Assembly: GCA_900489925.1 (NCBI GenBank)
Contig: UEHQ01000043.1
Coordinates: 1-64,000 of the forward strand
Origin: Hyphomicrobiales bacterium
Lineage (GTDB): Bacteria; Pseudomonadota; Alphaproteobacteria; Rhizobiales; Rhizobiaceae
Length of the DNA stretch: 64,000 nt
Direction of reading: 5' to 3'
Made by a program: the position numbers and the translations under genes. Each line of letters begins with the position of its first letter. Positions within the stretch are counted from its first letter, which is position 1. The notes beneath the pieces are model-generated. The model did not search any database and was not told where the DNA came from. It saw nothing but the letters and a program-made list of their open reading frames with translations. Positions 1 through 7,244 of the stretch are shown here, one piece after another.

Positions 1-118
1 ACAAGGGGGAGGGACTAACCCGCCGCACCGACTTTGCACGATATCGGCGCCACTGGCTCCGCATCGAAAGCAGAATTGAAACGGCGCCGCAGGTTAAGCC
101 TCTCCCCCTTGTGGGGAG
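1..118. repeat. Rhizobial palindromic intergenic repeat (RIME-like), cut by the window edge
   Basis: Bases 1-18 and 94-112 are near-perfect inverted copies (ACAAGGGGGAG core against CTCCCCCTTGT). The right copy is itself a palindrome, CTCCCC (102-107) facing GGGGAG (113-118). G/C-rich palindromes of this type, CTCCCC-CTTGT-GGGGAG, are dispersed in intergenic DNA of Rhizobium and Sinorhizobium. The assignment to the RIME group is from memory of that family and not from alignment. The element sits just upstream of betA and may fold in the mRNA if betA is read through from an upstream bet gene. Confidence 0.6.
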
Positions 119-168
119 GGGTTTGGGGCGGGGTCTTCGACACGACACAGAGAGCGATGGAATTCACC

Positions 169-1821
169 ATGCAGCAGGCAGATTTCGTTATCGTTGGGTC
201 CGGCTCGGCCGGTTCGGCTCTTGCCTACCGGCTGTCGGAAGACGGCAAGAATACCGTCATCGTCATCGAGGCGGGCGGTTCCGATTTCGGGCCGTTCATC
301 CAGATGCCGGCGGCGCTTGCCTGGCCGATGAGCATGAAGCGCTACAATTGGGGCTACCTCTCGGAGCCGGAACCCAATCTCAACAACCGACGCATCACCG
401 CGCCACGCGGCAAGGTGATCGGCGGCTCGTCGTCGATCAACGGCATGGTCTACGTGCGTGGCCATGCGGAAGACTACAATCGCTGGGAAGAACTCGGGGC
501 CAATGGCTGGGCCTATGCCGATGTCCTCCCCTATTTCAAGCGAATGGAGCATAGCCACGGCGGCGAAGAGGGATGGCGCGGCACCGACGGCCCCCTCCAT
601 GTGCAGCGCGGCGGCGTGAAGAACCCCCTCTTCCACGCCTTCATCGAGGCCGGCAAGCAGGCCGGTTTCGAAGCGACCGAGGACTACAACGGTTCGAAGC
701 AGGAAGGCTTCGGGCTGATGGAGCAGACCATCTTTCAGGGCCGGCGATGGTCGGCCGCCAGCGCCTATCTGAAGCCGGCGCTGAAGCGCGACAACGTCGA
801 GGTCGTCTATGGCCACGCGCAGAAGGTGGTGATCGAGAACGGCCGGGCAACCGGCGTCGAGATCGAGCGCGGCGGCAAGGTCGAGGTCATCAAGGCGAAC
901 CGCGAGGTGATCGTTTCGGCCTCCTCCTTCAACTCGCCGAAGCTTCTCATGTTGTCAGGCATCGGTCCGGGCGCGCACCTCAACGACATGGGGATCGAGG
1001 TCAAGGCCGATCGGCCGGGCGTGGGCGCCAATCTGCAGGACCACATGGAGTTCTATTTCCAGCAGGTCAGCACCAAGCCGGTTTCGCTCTATTCTTGGCT
1101 GCCGTGGTTCTGGCAGGGTGTCGCCGGCGCGCAGTGGATGTTCACCAAATCCGGCCTCGGAACCTCCAACCAGTTCGAGGCCTGCGCCTTCCTGCGCTCG
1201 GCCCCGGGCGTCAAGCAACCCGACATCCAGTACCACTTCCTGCCGGTCGCAATCAGCTATGACGGCAAGGCGGCGGCCAAGAGCCACGGCTTCCAGGTGC
1301 ATGTCGGCTACAATCTGTCGAAGTCGCGCGGCAACGTCACGCTACGATCCTCCGATCCGAAGGCAGATCCGCTTATCCGCTTCAACTATATGAGCCACCC
1401 GGAGGACTGGGAGAAGTTCCGCCACTGTGTGCGCCTCACCCGCGAGATCTTCGGCCAGCAGGCCTTCGACCACTATCGCGGCCCGGAAATCCAGCCGGGC
1501 GAAGATGTGCAAACCGACGACCAGATCGACGCTTTCCTGCGCGAGCATCTGGAGAGCGCCTATCACCCCTGCGGCACCTGCAAGATGGGCGCAAAGGACG
1601 ATCCCATGGCCGTGGTCGACCCCGAGACACGGGTGATCGGCGTGGATGGCTTGCGCGTCGCCGATTCATCGATCTTCCCGCATGTCACCTATGGCAATCT
1701 CAACGGCCCTTCGATCATGACCGGCGAAAAGGCTGCCGATCACATCCTCGGCAAGCAGCCGTTGCCGCGCTCCAACCAGGAGCCGTGGATCAATCCGCGC
1801 TGGGAGCTGAGCGATCGGTAG
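169..1821 (+). CDS. betA: Choline dehydrogenase BetA
   Basis: FAD-dependent GMC-family oxidoreductase that oxidises choline to betaine aldehyde, the first step of glycine betaine synthesis for osmoprotection or carbon use. The N-terminus has the dinucleotide-binding motif GSGSAGSALAYRLSE, then the GMC signature GKVIGGSSSINGMVYVRGH. Near the C-terminus are the active-site blocks SAYHPCGTCKMG and VTYGNLNGPSIMTGEKAAD. At 550 aa it matches rhizobial BetA. The frame stays open upstream to 34, but that part lies inside the palindromic repeat, so ATG 169 (or 157) is preferred; known BetA proteins begin MQADxVIxG, which fits 169. Other bet genes are expected to the left, outside the window. Confidence 0.95.
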   Translation: MQQADFVIVGSGSAGSALAYRLSEDGKNTVIVIEAGGSDFGPFIQMPAALAWPMSMKRYNWGYLSEPEPNLNNRRITAPRGKVIGGSSSINGMVYVRGHAEDYNRWEELGANGWAYADVLPYFKRMEHSHGGEEGWRGTDGPLHVQRGGVKNPLFHAFIEAGKQAGFEATEDYNGSKQEGFGLMEQTIFQGRRWSAASAYLKPALKRDNVEVVYGHAQKVVIENGRATGVEIERGGKVEVIKANREVIVSASSFNSPKLLMLSGIGPGAHLNDMGIEVKADRPGVGANLQDHMEFYFQQVSTKPVSLYSWLPWFWQGVAGAQWMFTKSGLGTSNQFEACAFLRSAPGVKQPDIQYHFLPVAISYDGKAAAKSHGFQVHVGYNLSKSRGNVTLRSSDPKADPLIRFNYMSHPEDWEKFRHCVRLTREIFGQQAFDHYRGPEIQPGEDVQTDDQIDAFLREHLESAYHPCGTCKMGAKDDPMAVVDPETRVIGVDGLRVADSSIFPHVTYGNLNGPSIMTGEKAADHILGKQPLPRSNQEPWINPRWELSDR

Positions 1822-1824
1822 AGT

Positions 1825-2124
1825 TCAGTGGTAGTCGTCTTCGCGCTGATGGCGAACGGCGAGGATCGTCACTGTCTCCGAATCCTCTATTTCGTAAAGA
1901 GCGACATAGCCCGAGTTACTGAAAGGGATGACCAGTTCACGCAGCAAGGGCATGTCGTTGCGAGCTTTTCGCGATGAAAACGGGAAATCCGCCAGGCCTC
2001 CGATTGCGCGTTCGATCGCACCGATAGCTTTTTCAGCAGCGACGGGATCGCGATCCAAAAGAAACCCGTAGAGACGCCGAAGGTCCAATCGTGCCGCTGG
2101 CGAGTAACGCAGCTTGTAGCTCAC
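1825..2124 (-). CDS. ParE/RelE-family toxin of a type II toxin-antitoxin pair
   Basis: 99-aa protein with the typical ParE layout: an N-terminal beta strand and helix (YSPAARLDLRRLYGFLLDRD), a central conserved arginine region (LRELVIPF), and a C-terminal strand ending VTILAVRHQREDDY. ParE toxins usually poison gyrase; related RelE toxins cut mRNA. Which of these applies cannot be told from the sequence. The GTG start overlaps the stop of the upstream antitoxin gene by four bases (GTGA), so the two are translationally coupled. It ends four bases after betA and converges on it. Confidence 0.85.
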   Translation of the reverse strand: MSYKLRYSPAARLDLRRLYGFLLDRDPVAAEKAIGAIERAIGGLADFPFSSRKARNDMPLLRELVIPFSNSGYVALYEIEDSETVTILAVRHQREDDYH

Positions 2125-2393
2125 TTGCCGAGCTCGGCTTTCTTGTCAGCCAGCATCTGCCGGAGTTCAGCGTGCACTTCTTCCGCGCTATGGTAGACGC
2201 CAGTTCGCTTGGCTTCATCGCGAGAGGCCAGCCCACGCGCGATGAACTCGTCTTGGGTGCGTCTAAAATGTATCTGCGCGCGGACCGAACTCTCGACGAA
2301 GGCGGAGAGCGTTTCCCCTTCCTCCAGCACGCTTTCGGCGGCGGCACGCAGTTCGGGATCGACGCGAAGCGAAGGAAGCGTTGCGGATTTCAT
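2121..2393 (-). CDS. Antitoxin partner of the ParE-like toxin (YlcI/YnfO- or CopG-like)
   Basis: 90-aa protein starting at ATG 2393, chosen over the TTG at 2414 because GAGG lies seven bases upstream of it. The N-terminal half (LPSLRVDPELRAAAESVLEEG) looks like a ribbon-helix-helix DNA-binding domain of the kind used to autoregulate toxin-antitoxin operons. The C-terminal half is charged and helical (EEVHAELRQMLADKKAEL), as expected for the toxin-wrapping tail. It precedes and overlaps the ParE-like gene. The family name is a recollection; the pair assignment rests mainly on size, order and overlap. Confidence 0.75.
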   Translation of the reverse strand: MKSATLPSLRVDPELRAAAESVLEEGETLSAFVESSVRAQIHFRRTQDEFIARGLASRDEAKRTGVYHSAEEVHAELRQMLADKKAELGK

Positions 2394-2545
2394 GGCAGAC
2401 CTCACGCGTTGCAATTGCGATGCATGATAAGAGAAACGGCCGTTTGGTCAACTAGGACCTTGCGCCTTCGGCATCAGAAGCCGATAAGGCTTTGCTGACG
2501 CAAGCATTCTGACCATTTTTGGTTGTCTTACCGGTCTATCAGTTC

Positions 2546-3907
2546 ATGCCCCCATCCTACCGCAAATCCAAACTGCTCCGCCGCTCACGCGTCTTTTGGG
2601 GCTCGTTTTCGCTTTGGCGCCCGAGACTGGTGTTCTGGTGCGGAGCGTTGGCGATAGGGTTGATCAGCGTCGGCTTCGCCAAGCTCGCGGACCTCGCGCA
2701 GAAAGCGTTCTTCAGCGTGACGACGTCCGGCGAATGGGCATTCCTGCTGCCGTTGCTCGTCACGCCGCTGGGGTTTGCCCTTTCGGCCTATCTTGCGGCA
2801 ACGCTGTTTCCGAATTCGCAGGGAAGCGGCATACCCCAGGCGATCGCGGCAAGGCACCTGCACGACGAGGCTGATCGTTCCCGGCTGCTTTCGCTGAGGA
2901 TTGCCTTCGGCAAGATCCTGCTGACCGTGCTCGGCCTGTTTTCCGGTGCATCCATCGGCCGCGAGGGGCCGACGGTGCAGGTCGGAGCCTCGATCATGCT
3001 TGCGGTGGCGCGCTTCGGGGGAATGGCGCAGGCGCGCGGCTTGATCCTCGCAGGCTCGGCGGCAGGCATCGCGGCGGCCTTCAACACACCTCTCGCCGGC
3101 ATCGTCTTCGCCATCGAGGAAATGAGCCGTACCTACGAATCCAGATCGAACGGGCTCGTCCTGACGGCCGTCATCCTTTCGGGCCTTGCCGCACTCGGCC
3201 TTTCCGGCAGCTATAATTATTTTGGCTCGACCTCGATCGCGCCGATGCAGCTTGCGGATTGGGGACTTGTGCTGATCTGCGGCGTGGGTGGCGGAGCGCT
3301 CGGCGCCGGGTTCAGCGGCTTTGCACTGCATGTGGGCCAGCGCGTCCGGCGCTGGGCGCAACCGCAGCCCCTGAAACGCATGCTCCTTCTCGCCACCGCT
3401 TGCGGCTTCGCCATTGCCGTCATCGGCATCGGTTCGGGCGGAACAACGTTCGGAACCGGCTACGAGCAGGCCAGAGGCGCTGTCGAAGGACAGGCCCTGC
3501 CACTGTTCTTCTTCCTGGAGAAGCTTCTTGCCAGTTTCCTGTCGATGATCTCGGGCATACCAGGCGGGATCTTCGCGCCGTCGCTTGCCGTCGGCGCCGG
3601 TTTCGGCAGCACGGTCGGCACACTGATCGGCAGCAGCATTGCACTCGCGGCGATTCTCGGCATGGCGGGCTATTTTGCCGGCGTCGTACAGGCGCCGATG
3701 ACGGCGTTCGTGATCATTCTCGAAATGACCGGCGACCATCAGGCCGTGATTCCGATCATGGCCGTGTCGATGATCGGCTACGTCACGTCACGCATCCTGT
3801 CACGCGAACCGCTCTATCACGGCCTGTCACGCGTATTCATCGCCGCAACTATCCGCGCGCGACGGGCAGCAGAGCACAAGGCAAACACCGAGGAAGCGAC
3901 CGGCTAG
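2546..3907 (+). CDS. ClC-family chloride channel or H+/Cl- antiporter
   Basis: 453-aa integral membrane protein with all ClC filter motifs: GSGIP (93-97), GREGP (138-142, with the gating glutamate E140), GGIFAPSL (340-347) and a tyrosine in PLYHG (Y424) at the inner gate position. FAIEE (188-192) keeps the glutamate that acts as the internal proton acceptor in the E. coli exchanger ClC-ec1, so proton-coupled exchange is more likely than a pure channel. There are no C-terminal CBS domains. ATG 2546 is used; a TTG at 2519 is the alternative and neither has a clear ribosome site. The gene lies between two toxin-antitoxin pairs and overlaps the vapC stop by four bases. Confidence 0.9.
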   Translation: MPPSYRKSKLLRRSRVFWGSFSLWRPRLVFWCGALAIGLISVGFAKLADLAQKAFFSVTTSGEWAFLLPLLVTPLGFALSAYLAATLFPNSQGSGIPQAIAARHLHDEADRSRLLSLRIAFGKILLTVLGLFSGASIGREGPTVQVGASIMLAVARFGGMAQARGLILAGSAAGIAAAFNTPLAGIVFAIEEMSRTYESRSNGLVLTAVILSGLAALGLSGSYNYFGSTSIAPMQLADWGLVLICGVGGGALGAGFSGFALHVGQRVRRWAQPQPLKRMLLLATACGFAIAVIGIGSGGTTFGTGYEQARGAVEGQALPLFFFLEKLLASFLSMISGIPGGIFAPSLAVGAGFGSTVGTLIGSSIALAAILGMAGYFAGVVQAPMTAFVIILEMTGDHQAVIPIMAVSMIGYVTSRILSREPLYHGLSRVFIAATIRARRAAEHKANTEEATG

Positions 3908-4275
3908 GCCTGGAGCACATAAGGTACGCGTACACCCGGCGTGTCCGCCGGGAAATCCTTGCTGTTGCGCGTTACGAGCAGCATCGAGTTCGTATCGGCG
4001 GTTGCCCAGATAATGGCATCCGGCAGCTTGATCCTGTATTCCTGCCTGATCTCGACGGCCCTCTCCGCAACGGAGGTTTCCAGCGAAATGATCTGGAAGC
4101 CAGCCAAGAAACGACGGGTGGCATCCGCGACATCCGGTCTGGCGCCTGCCAACACTTCCATCCACGTGATAATGCTGATTGCCGCCGTGTCGTAGCGATC
4201 AAACTCCTGGGCGGCTTGTGGGACAGCATTGAGGTAATCGATGAGGATATTGGTATCGAACAGCGGCTTCACCAT
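3904..4275 (-). CDS. vapC: PIN-domain toxin VapC
   Basis: 123-aa PIN-domain RNase of a VapBC-type pair. Acidic residues of the PIN active site are visible: D near the start (PLFDTNILIDYL), E in ITWMEVLAG, and D in the C-terminal half (LPDAIIWATAD). VapC toxins cleave tRNA or rRNA with Mg2+. ATG 4275 is chosen because the protein then begins MVKPLFDTN as in the family; longer versions would run into the antitoxin gene. It overlaps the antitoxin reading frame by seven bases, and its stop overlaps the end of the convergent ClC gene. Confidence 0.92.
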   Translation of the reverse strand: MVKPLFDTNILIDYLNAVPQAAQEFDRYDTAAISIITWMEVLAGARPDVADATRRFLAGFQIISLETSVAERAVEIRQEYRIKLPDAIIWATADTNSMLLVTRNSKDFPADTPGVRVPYVLQA

Positions 4276-4490
4276 TCGCCCCTGATCTCCTCCTGATAAG
4301 CGAGACCGTCGATCTTCCGCTTCCCCCAAAGCCCAAATGCCTGGCTTCGGTCGTCGATCGAGCTATGTTCGAGGAACGCGCTGACCGCCTCGCGAATGAG
4401 AGAGGCGCGCGACACGTTTTTCGTCGCGGCGATTTCGTCCAGCGCCTTCAGATGATCGTCGCCGATATCAACAAGCGTTCTCACTACCAT
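4269..4490 (-). CDS. vapB: VapB-type ribbon-helix-helix antitoxin
   Basis: 73-aa protein, ATG 4490 with GGAG four bases upstream. The N-terminus MVVRTLVDIGDDHLKALDEI followed by NVSRASLIREAVSAFLEH is a standard ribbon-helix-helix domain (beta strand, helix, turn, helix). The tail (FGLWGKRKIDGLAYQEEIR) is the expected VapC-binding peptide. It is the first gene of the operon and should repress its own promoter; a dyad lies immediately upstream at 4504-4531. Confidence 0.88.
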   Translation of the reverse strand: MVVRTLVDIGDDHLKALDEIAATKNVSRASLIREAVSAFLEHSSIDDRSQAFGLWGKRKIDGLAYQEEIRGEW

Positions 4491-4503
4491 GCACTCCAAT
4501 ATA

Positions 4504-4531
4504 CGATATCATCAATGTATATCATATATCG
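4504..4531 (-). promoter_or_regulatory. Probable VapBC operator/promoter
   Basis: A short AT-rich block in GC-rich surroundings, directly upstream of vapB. It contains the inverted pair CGATAT (4504-4509) / ATATCG (4526-4531) and a direct repeat ATATCAT at 4506-4512 and 4519-4525. Such dyads in front of vapB are the usual autoregulatory site; binding here is inferred. Confidence 0.5.
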
Positions 4532-4580
4532 CGTGAATGCAATTCAGTGGCGCGGATGGAGCCGATGGCTGTGGGCGGCT

Positions 4581-5027
4581 CTAAGCCAGCATCCTTGTCA
4601 CCTGGGCGACCTTGGCGGGGGCCACCGCGTCAGCGATCGTCGTCGAGAAAAGCACCTTGCGGGTGGCATCGGCGACCTTGGCGAAGACGTGGCGGATTTC
4701 GCAGTTCTGCTCGCCGTCGCAATCATCGCATTTGCGATAGGCAGTGATCGACAGGCAGGGAAGCGGCGCGATCGGGCCGTCGATGATGCGAAGCACTTCG
4801 CCGAAGGTGATCATGTCGGCCGGCTTCAGCAGGAGATAACCGCCCTGCTTGCCGCGGCGACTGACCACGATACCCTGATGCTTGAGGTCCAGCAGGATCT
4901 GCTCGAGAAACTTCTTGGGTATCTTTTGCTGCGCCGCGATATCGGAAATCATCACAGGCTCGCCATTGTCGGCCTGGGCCAGCACGGTGAGCGCTCTCAG
5001 CGCGTATTTGGCTTTCTGCGTAATCAT
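4581..5027 (-). CDS. Rrf2-family transcriptional regulator with a four-cysteine cluster
   Basis: 148-aa winged-helix protein of the Rrf2 family (IscR, CymR, NsrR, RirA). HTH part: QKAKYALRALTVLAQ and ISDIAAQQKIPKKFLEQIL; wing: SRRGKQGGYLL. The C-terminal half carries C91, C100, C103 and C109, a spacing like the [2Fe-2S] site of IscR (three Cys at about 92-104) but with an additional cysteine. It is divergent from cysH-cysD-cysN, which makes control of sulfate assimilation plausible, by a metal cluster or, as in CymR, through cysteine synthase. ATG 5027 gives the family-typical MITQKAKYALRAL start. Target and effector are inferred from position. Confidence 0.85.
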   Translation of the reverse strand: MITQKAKYALRALTVLAQADNGEPVMISDIAAQQKIPKKFLEQILLDLKHQGIVVSRRGKQGGYLLLKPADMITFGEVLRIIDGPIAPLPCLSITAYRKCDDCDGEQNCEIRHVFAKVADATRKVLFSTTIADAVAPAKVAQVTRMLA

Positions 5028-5237
5028 TCTGGACCGTCGACACACACAGGGCAGACCGATTCCCGACCCACCGAAATACTGACCATGTCTCTATTGCACT
5101 TCCAGCATGAACGGAATTTGAACAGAGAAGCGAAACGCCTGAGACATAAGGTTTTTTGGCCTTGTTTTTTGCCCTCGGCCAATGAATATGACCCTACGCT
5201 AAAATTTGACTGCCGCGCCATCAATTCACATTTCCGG

Positions 5238-5266
5238 TTGACAGGCAACGTGTAACTCTACTAAAT
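5238..5266 (+). promoter_or_regulatory. Sigma-70-type promoter for cysH-cysD-cysN
   Basis: TTGACA (5238-5243), 17-base spacer, CTAAAT (5261-5266); rhizobial sigma-70 consensus is close to CTTGAC / CTATAT. It lies in the 412-base gap (5028-5439) between the Rrf2 gene and cysH and points toward cysH, giving a leader of about 165 bases. The gap is AT-richer than its surroundings; I saw no clear riboswitch or other gene in it. Confidence 0.6.
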
Positions 5267-5439
5267 CAATAGACATTGAGGCTCGCGGACGATTTCGATC
5301 GTCGACGCGGCTGCTTTTCTGCATCGCAGCGGCCGGGGAGAGATATTTGCTCCTTTCGCGCCCGCATTCGAAATGCCCGTTTCTGTCCGATCCCTTCCTG
5401 ACCTGCGATACTCCGGCCAACATCAAGGACAGGATTCCC

Positions 5440-6183
5440 ATGACTGTTGCCCATACAATCGAAGAAGCGGAAACGCTGAACGCGAAACTTGCTAGCCTGA
5501 GCCTGGCCGAACGCCTGTCGTTCGTATCGGGTCTCGGCGGGCGCGTCGTGTTCACAACGTCTCTCGGGATCGAGGATCAGGTGATCACGGCGGAGATCGG
5601 CAACCATCGCTTGCCGATCGACGTGGTGACGTTGCAGACTGGCCGCCTTTTCCCCGAAACGCTCAACCTGATCGACGAGACGGAAAAGCAGTACGACATA
5701 CACATCAGTCGTTACGAGCCGGAGCAGGCAGATATCGACGCCTATGCGTCCAAATACGGGCTGAACGGTTTCTATGAAAGCGTCGAAGCCAGACATGCCT
5801 GTTGTGGCGTGCGCAAGCTGAAGCCGCTTGCGCGAGCCCTGGCAGGGGCGACGATCTGGATCACCGGCCTGCGCCGTGGCCAGTCCACCAACCGCGCCGA
5901 TACGCCGTTTGCCGAGTATGACGCGGAACGCCATCTCCTGAAGGTCAATCCGCTGGCCGACTGGGACATCGACGTGATCAAGGCCTACGTCGCCGACAAC
6001 AGCGTGCCGGTCAATCCGCTGCATGCGCGCGGCTATCCCTCGATCGGCTGCGAGCCCTGCACCCGCGCCATCAAGCCGGGCGAGCCCGAACGGGCCGGCC
6101 GCTGGTGGTGGGAACAGGACGAGAAGCGCGAATGCGGCCTGCATGTTGCCGAAGAGGCTTCCGCAATCCCCGCCCGACAGTAA
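5440..6183 (+). CDS. cysH: Assimilatory adenylylsulfate (APS) reductase CysH
   Basis: 247-aa reductase converting APS to sulfite with thioredoxin. It has the paired cysteines C121-C122 (HACCGVRK) and C204-x2-C207 (GCEPC) that hold a [4Fe-4S] cluster in APS-type enzymes and are absent from PAPS-type reductases, plus the catalytic C232 in the ECGLH tail. The substrate is therefore APS, so no APS kinase step is needed. ATG 5440 (MTVAHTIEEAE) has AAGGACAGGA upstream and is preferred to an open extension to 5347. First gene of cysH-cysD-cysN. Confidence 0.95.
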   Translation: MTVAHTIEEAETLNAKLASLSLAERLSFVSGLGGRVVFTTSLGIEDQVITAEIGNHRLPIDVVTLQTGRLFPETLNLIDETEKQYDIHISRYEPEQADIDAYASKYGLNGFYESVEARHACCGVRKLKPLARALAGATIWITGLRRGQSTNRADTPFAEYDAERHLLKVNPLADWDIDVIKAYVADNSVPVNPLHARGYPSIGCEPCTRAIKPGEPERAGRWWWEQDEKRECGLHVAEEASAIPARQ

Positions 6184-6289
6184 CCCGAAGTTCGGGATCG
6201 AAGCGCGGCTGTCGTCGCGGCTCCCCGAAGATCAAACGAAATTGCGTTCCGGCTATCCGGCCTGGAACGACCGAAGTCTGGAGTAAGAC

Positions 6290-7243
6290 ATGCCCGATAC
6301 CCGTCCGGATACGGAACTCAGCAATCCGCAGAGCACTAAGCCGCCGCTCGACCCTCATCTGAAGGCGCTCGAAAACGAATCCATCCATATCTTCCGCGAA
6401 GTGGCGGCCGAGTTCGAGCGTCCCGTGATGCTCTACTCGATCGGCAAGGATAGTTCCGTGCTGCTGCATCTGGCGCGCAAGGCCTTCTATCCTGGCCGCG
6501 TGCCCTTCCCGCTGCTCCACGTCAACACCGGCTGGAAGTTCGCGGAGATGATCACCTTCCGCGACAAAATCGTGAAGGACTATGATCTCGACCTGATCGA
6601 GCACATCAATCCGCGCGGTGCGGCCGAAAACATCACGCCGTTCACCTATGGCTCGGCGCGTTACACCGACATCATGAAGACGGAAGCGCTGCGCAATGCG
6701 CTCGATGCCGGCAAGTTCGACGCGGCCTTCGGCGGCGCGCGGCGCGACGAGGAAGCCAGCCGCGCCAAAGAGCGCATCTATTCCTTCCGCACGCCCGACC
6801 ATCGCTGGGATCCGCGCAACCAGCGCCCCGAGCTCTGGAACATCTATAACGGCCAGATCCGCAGCGGCGAGAGCGTGCGCGCCTTCCCGCTGTCGAACTG
6901 GACCGAGGTCGACATCTGGCGCTACATCCAGGCCGAGAACATTCCGATCGTGCCGCTCTATTTCGCTGCCAAGCGCCCCTATGTCGAGCGCGACGGCATG
7001 ATGATCTCGGCCTCCGATCCGCGCCTGGAGCTGCTGCCCGGCGAGACGAAGCAGGAAGACTTCATCCGCTTCCGCACGCTCGGCTGCTTCCCGCTGACGG
7101 GTGCGATCAAGTCCACCGCCACGACGATGGACGACATTATCGCCGAACTTGAAATTGCCACTGTCTCCGAACGCCAGGGCCGCGCCATCGACCGCGACCA
7201 GTCCGGCTCCATGGAGAAAAAGAAGCGTGAAGGATATTTCTGA
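6290..7243 (+). CDS. cysD: Sulfate adenylyltransferase subunit 2 (CysD)
   Basis: 317-aa catalytic subunit of ATP sulfurylase, making APS from sulfate and ATP together with CysN. It shows the ATP-pyrophosphatase P-loop SIGKDSSVLLHLARKAF and the conserved block AFGGARRDEEASRAKERIYS. ATG 6290 follows GGAG by six bases. It is 106 bases downstream of cysH and one base upstream of the cysN start (TGAGATG), so cysD and cysN are made as a unit. Confidence 0.96.
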   Translation: MPDTRPDTELSNPQSTKPPLDPHLKALENESIHIFREVAAEFERPVMLYSIGKDSSVLLHLARKAFYPGRVPFPLLHVNTGWKFAEMITFRDKIVKDYDLDLIEHINPRGAAENITPFTYGSARYTDIMKTEALRNALDAGKFDAAFGGARRDEEASRAKERIYSFRTPDHRWDPRNQRPELWNIYNGQIRSGESVRAFPLSNWTEVDIWRYIQAENIPIVPLYFAAKRPYVERDGMMISASDPRLELLPGETKQEDFIRFRTLGCFPLTGAIKSTATTMDDIIAELEIATVSERQGRAIDRDQSGSMEKKKREGYF

Positions 7244-7244
7244 G

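Noticed and set aside
2585..3739. A 384-codon open frame antisense to the ClC gene, and similar long antisense frames opposite ppdK, smc, thrC and the EAL gene
   Set aside because: High GC with strong third-position bias opens long antisense frames; none shows a domain, signal or ribosome site, and the sense proteins are clearly real.
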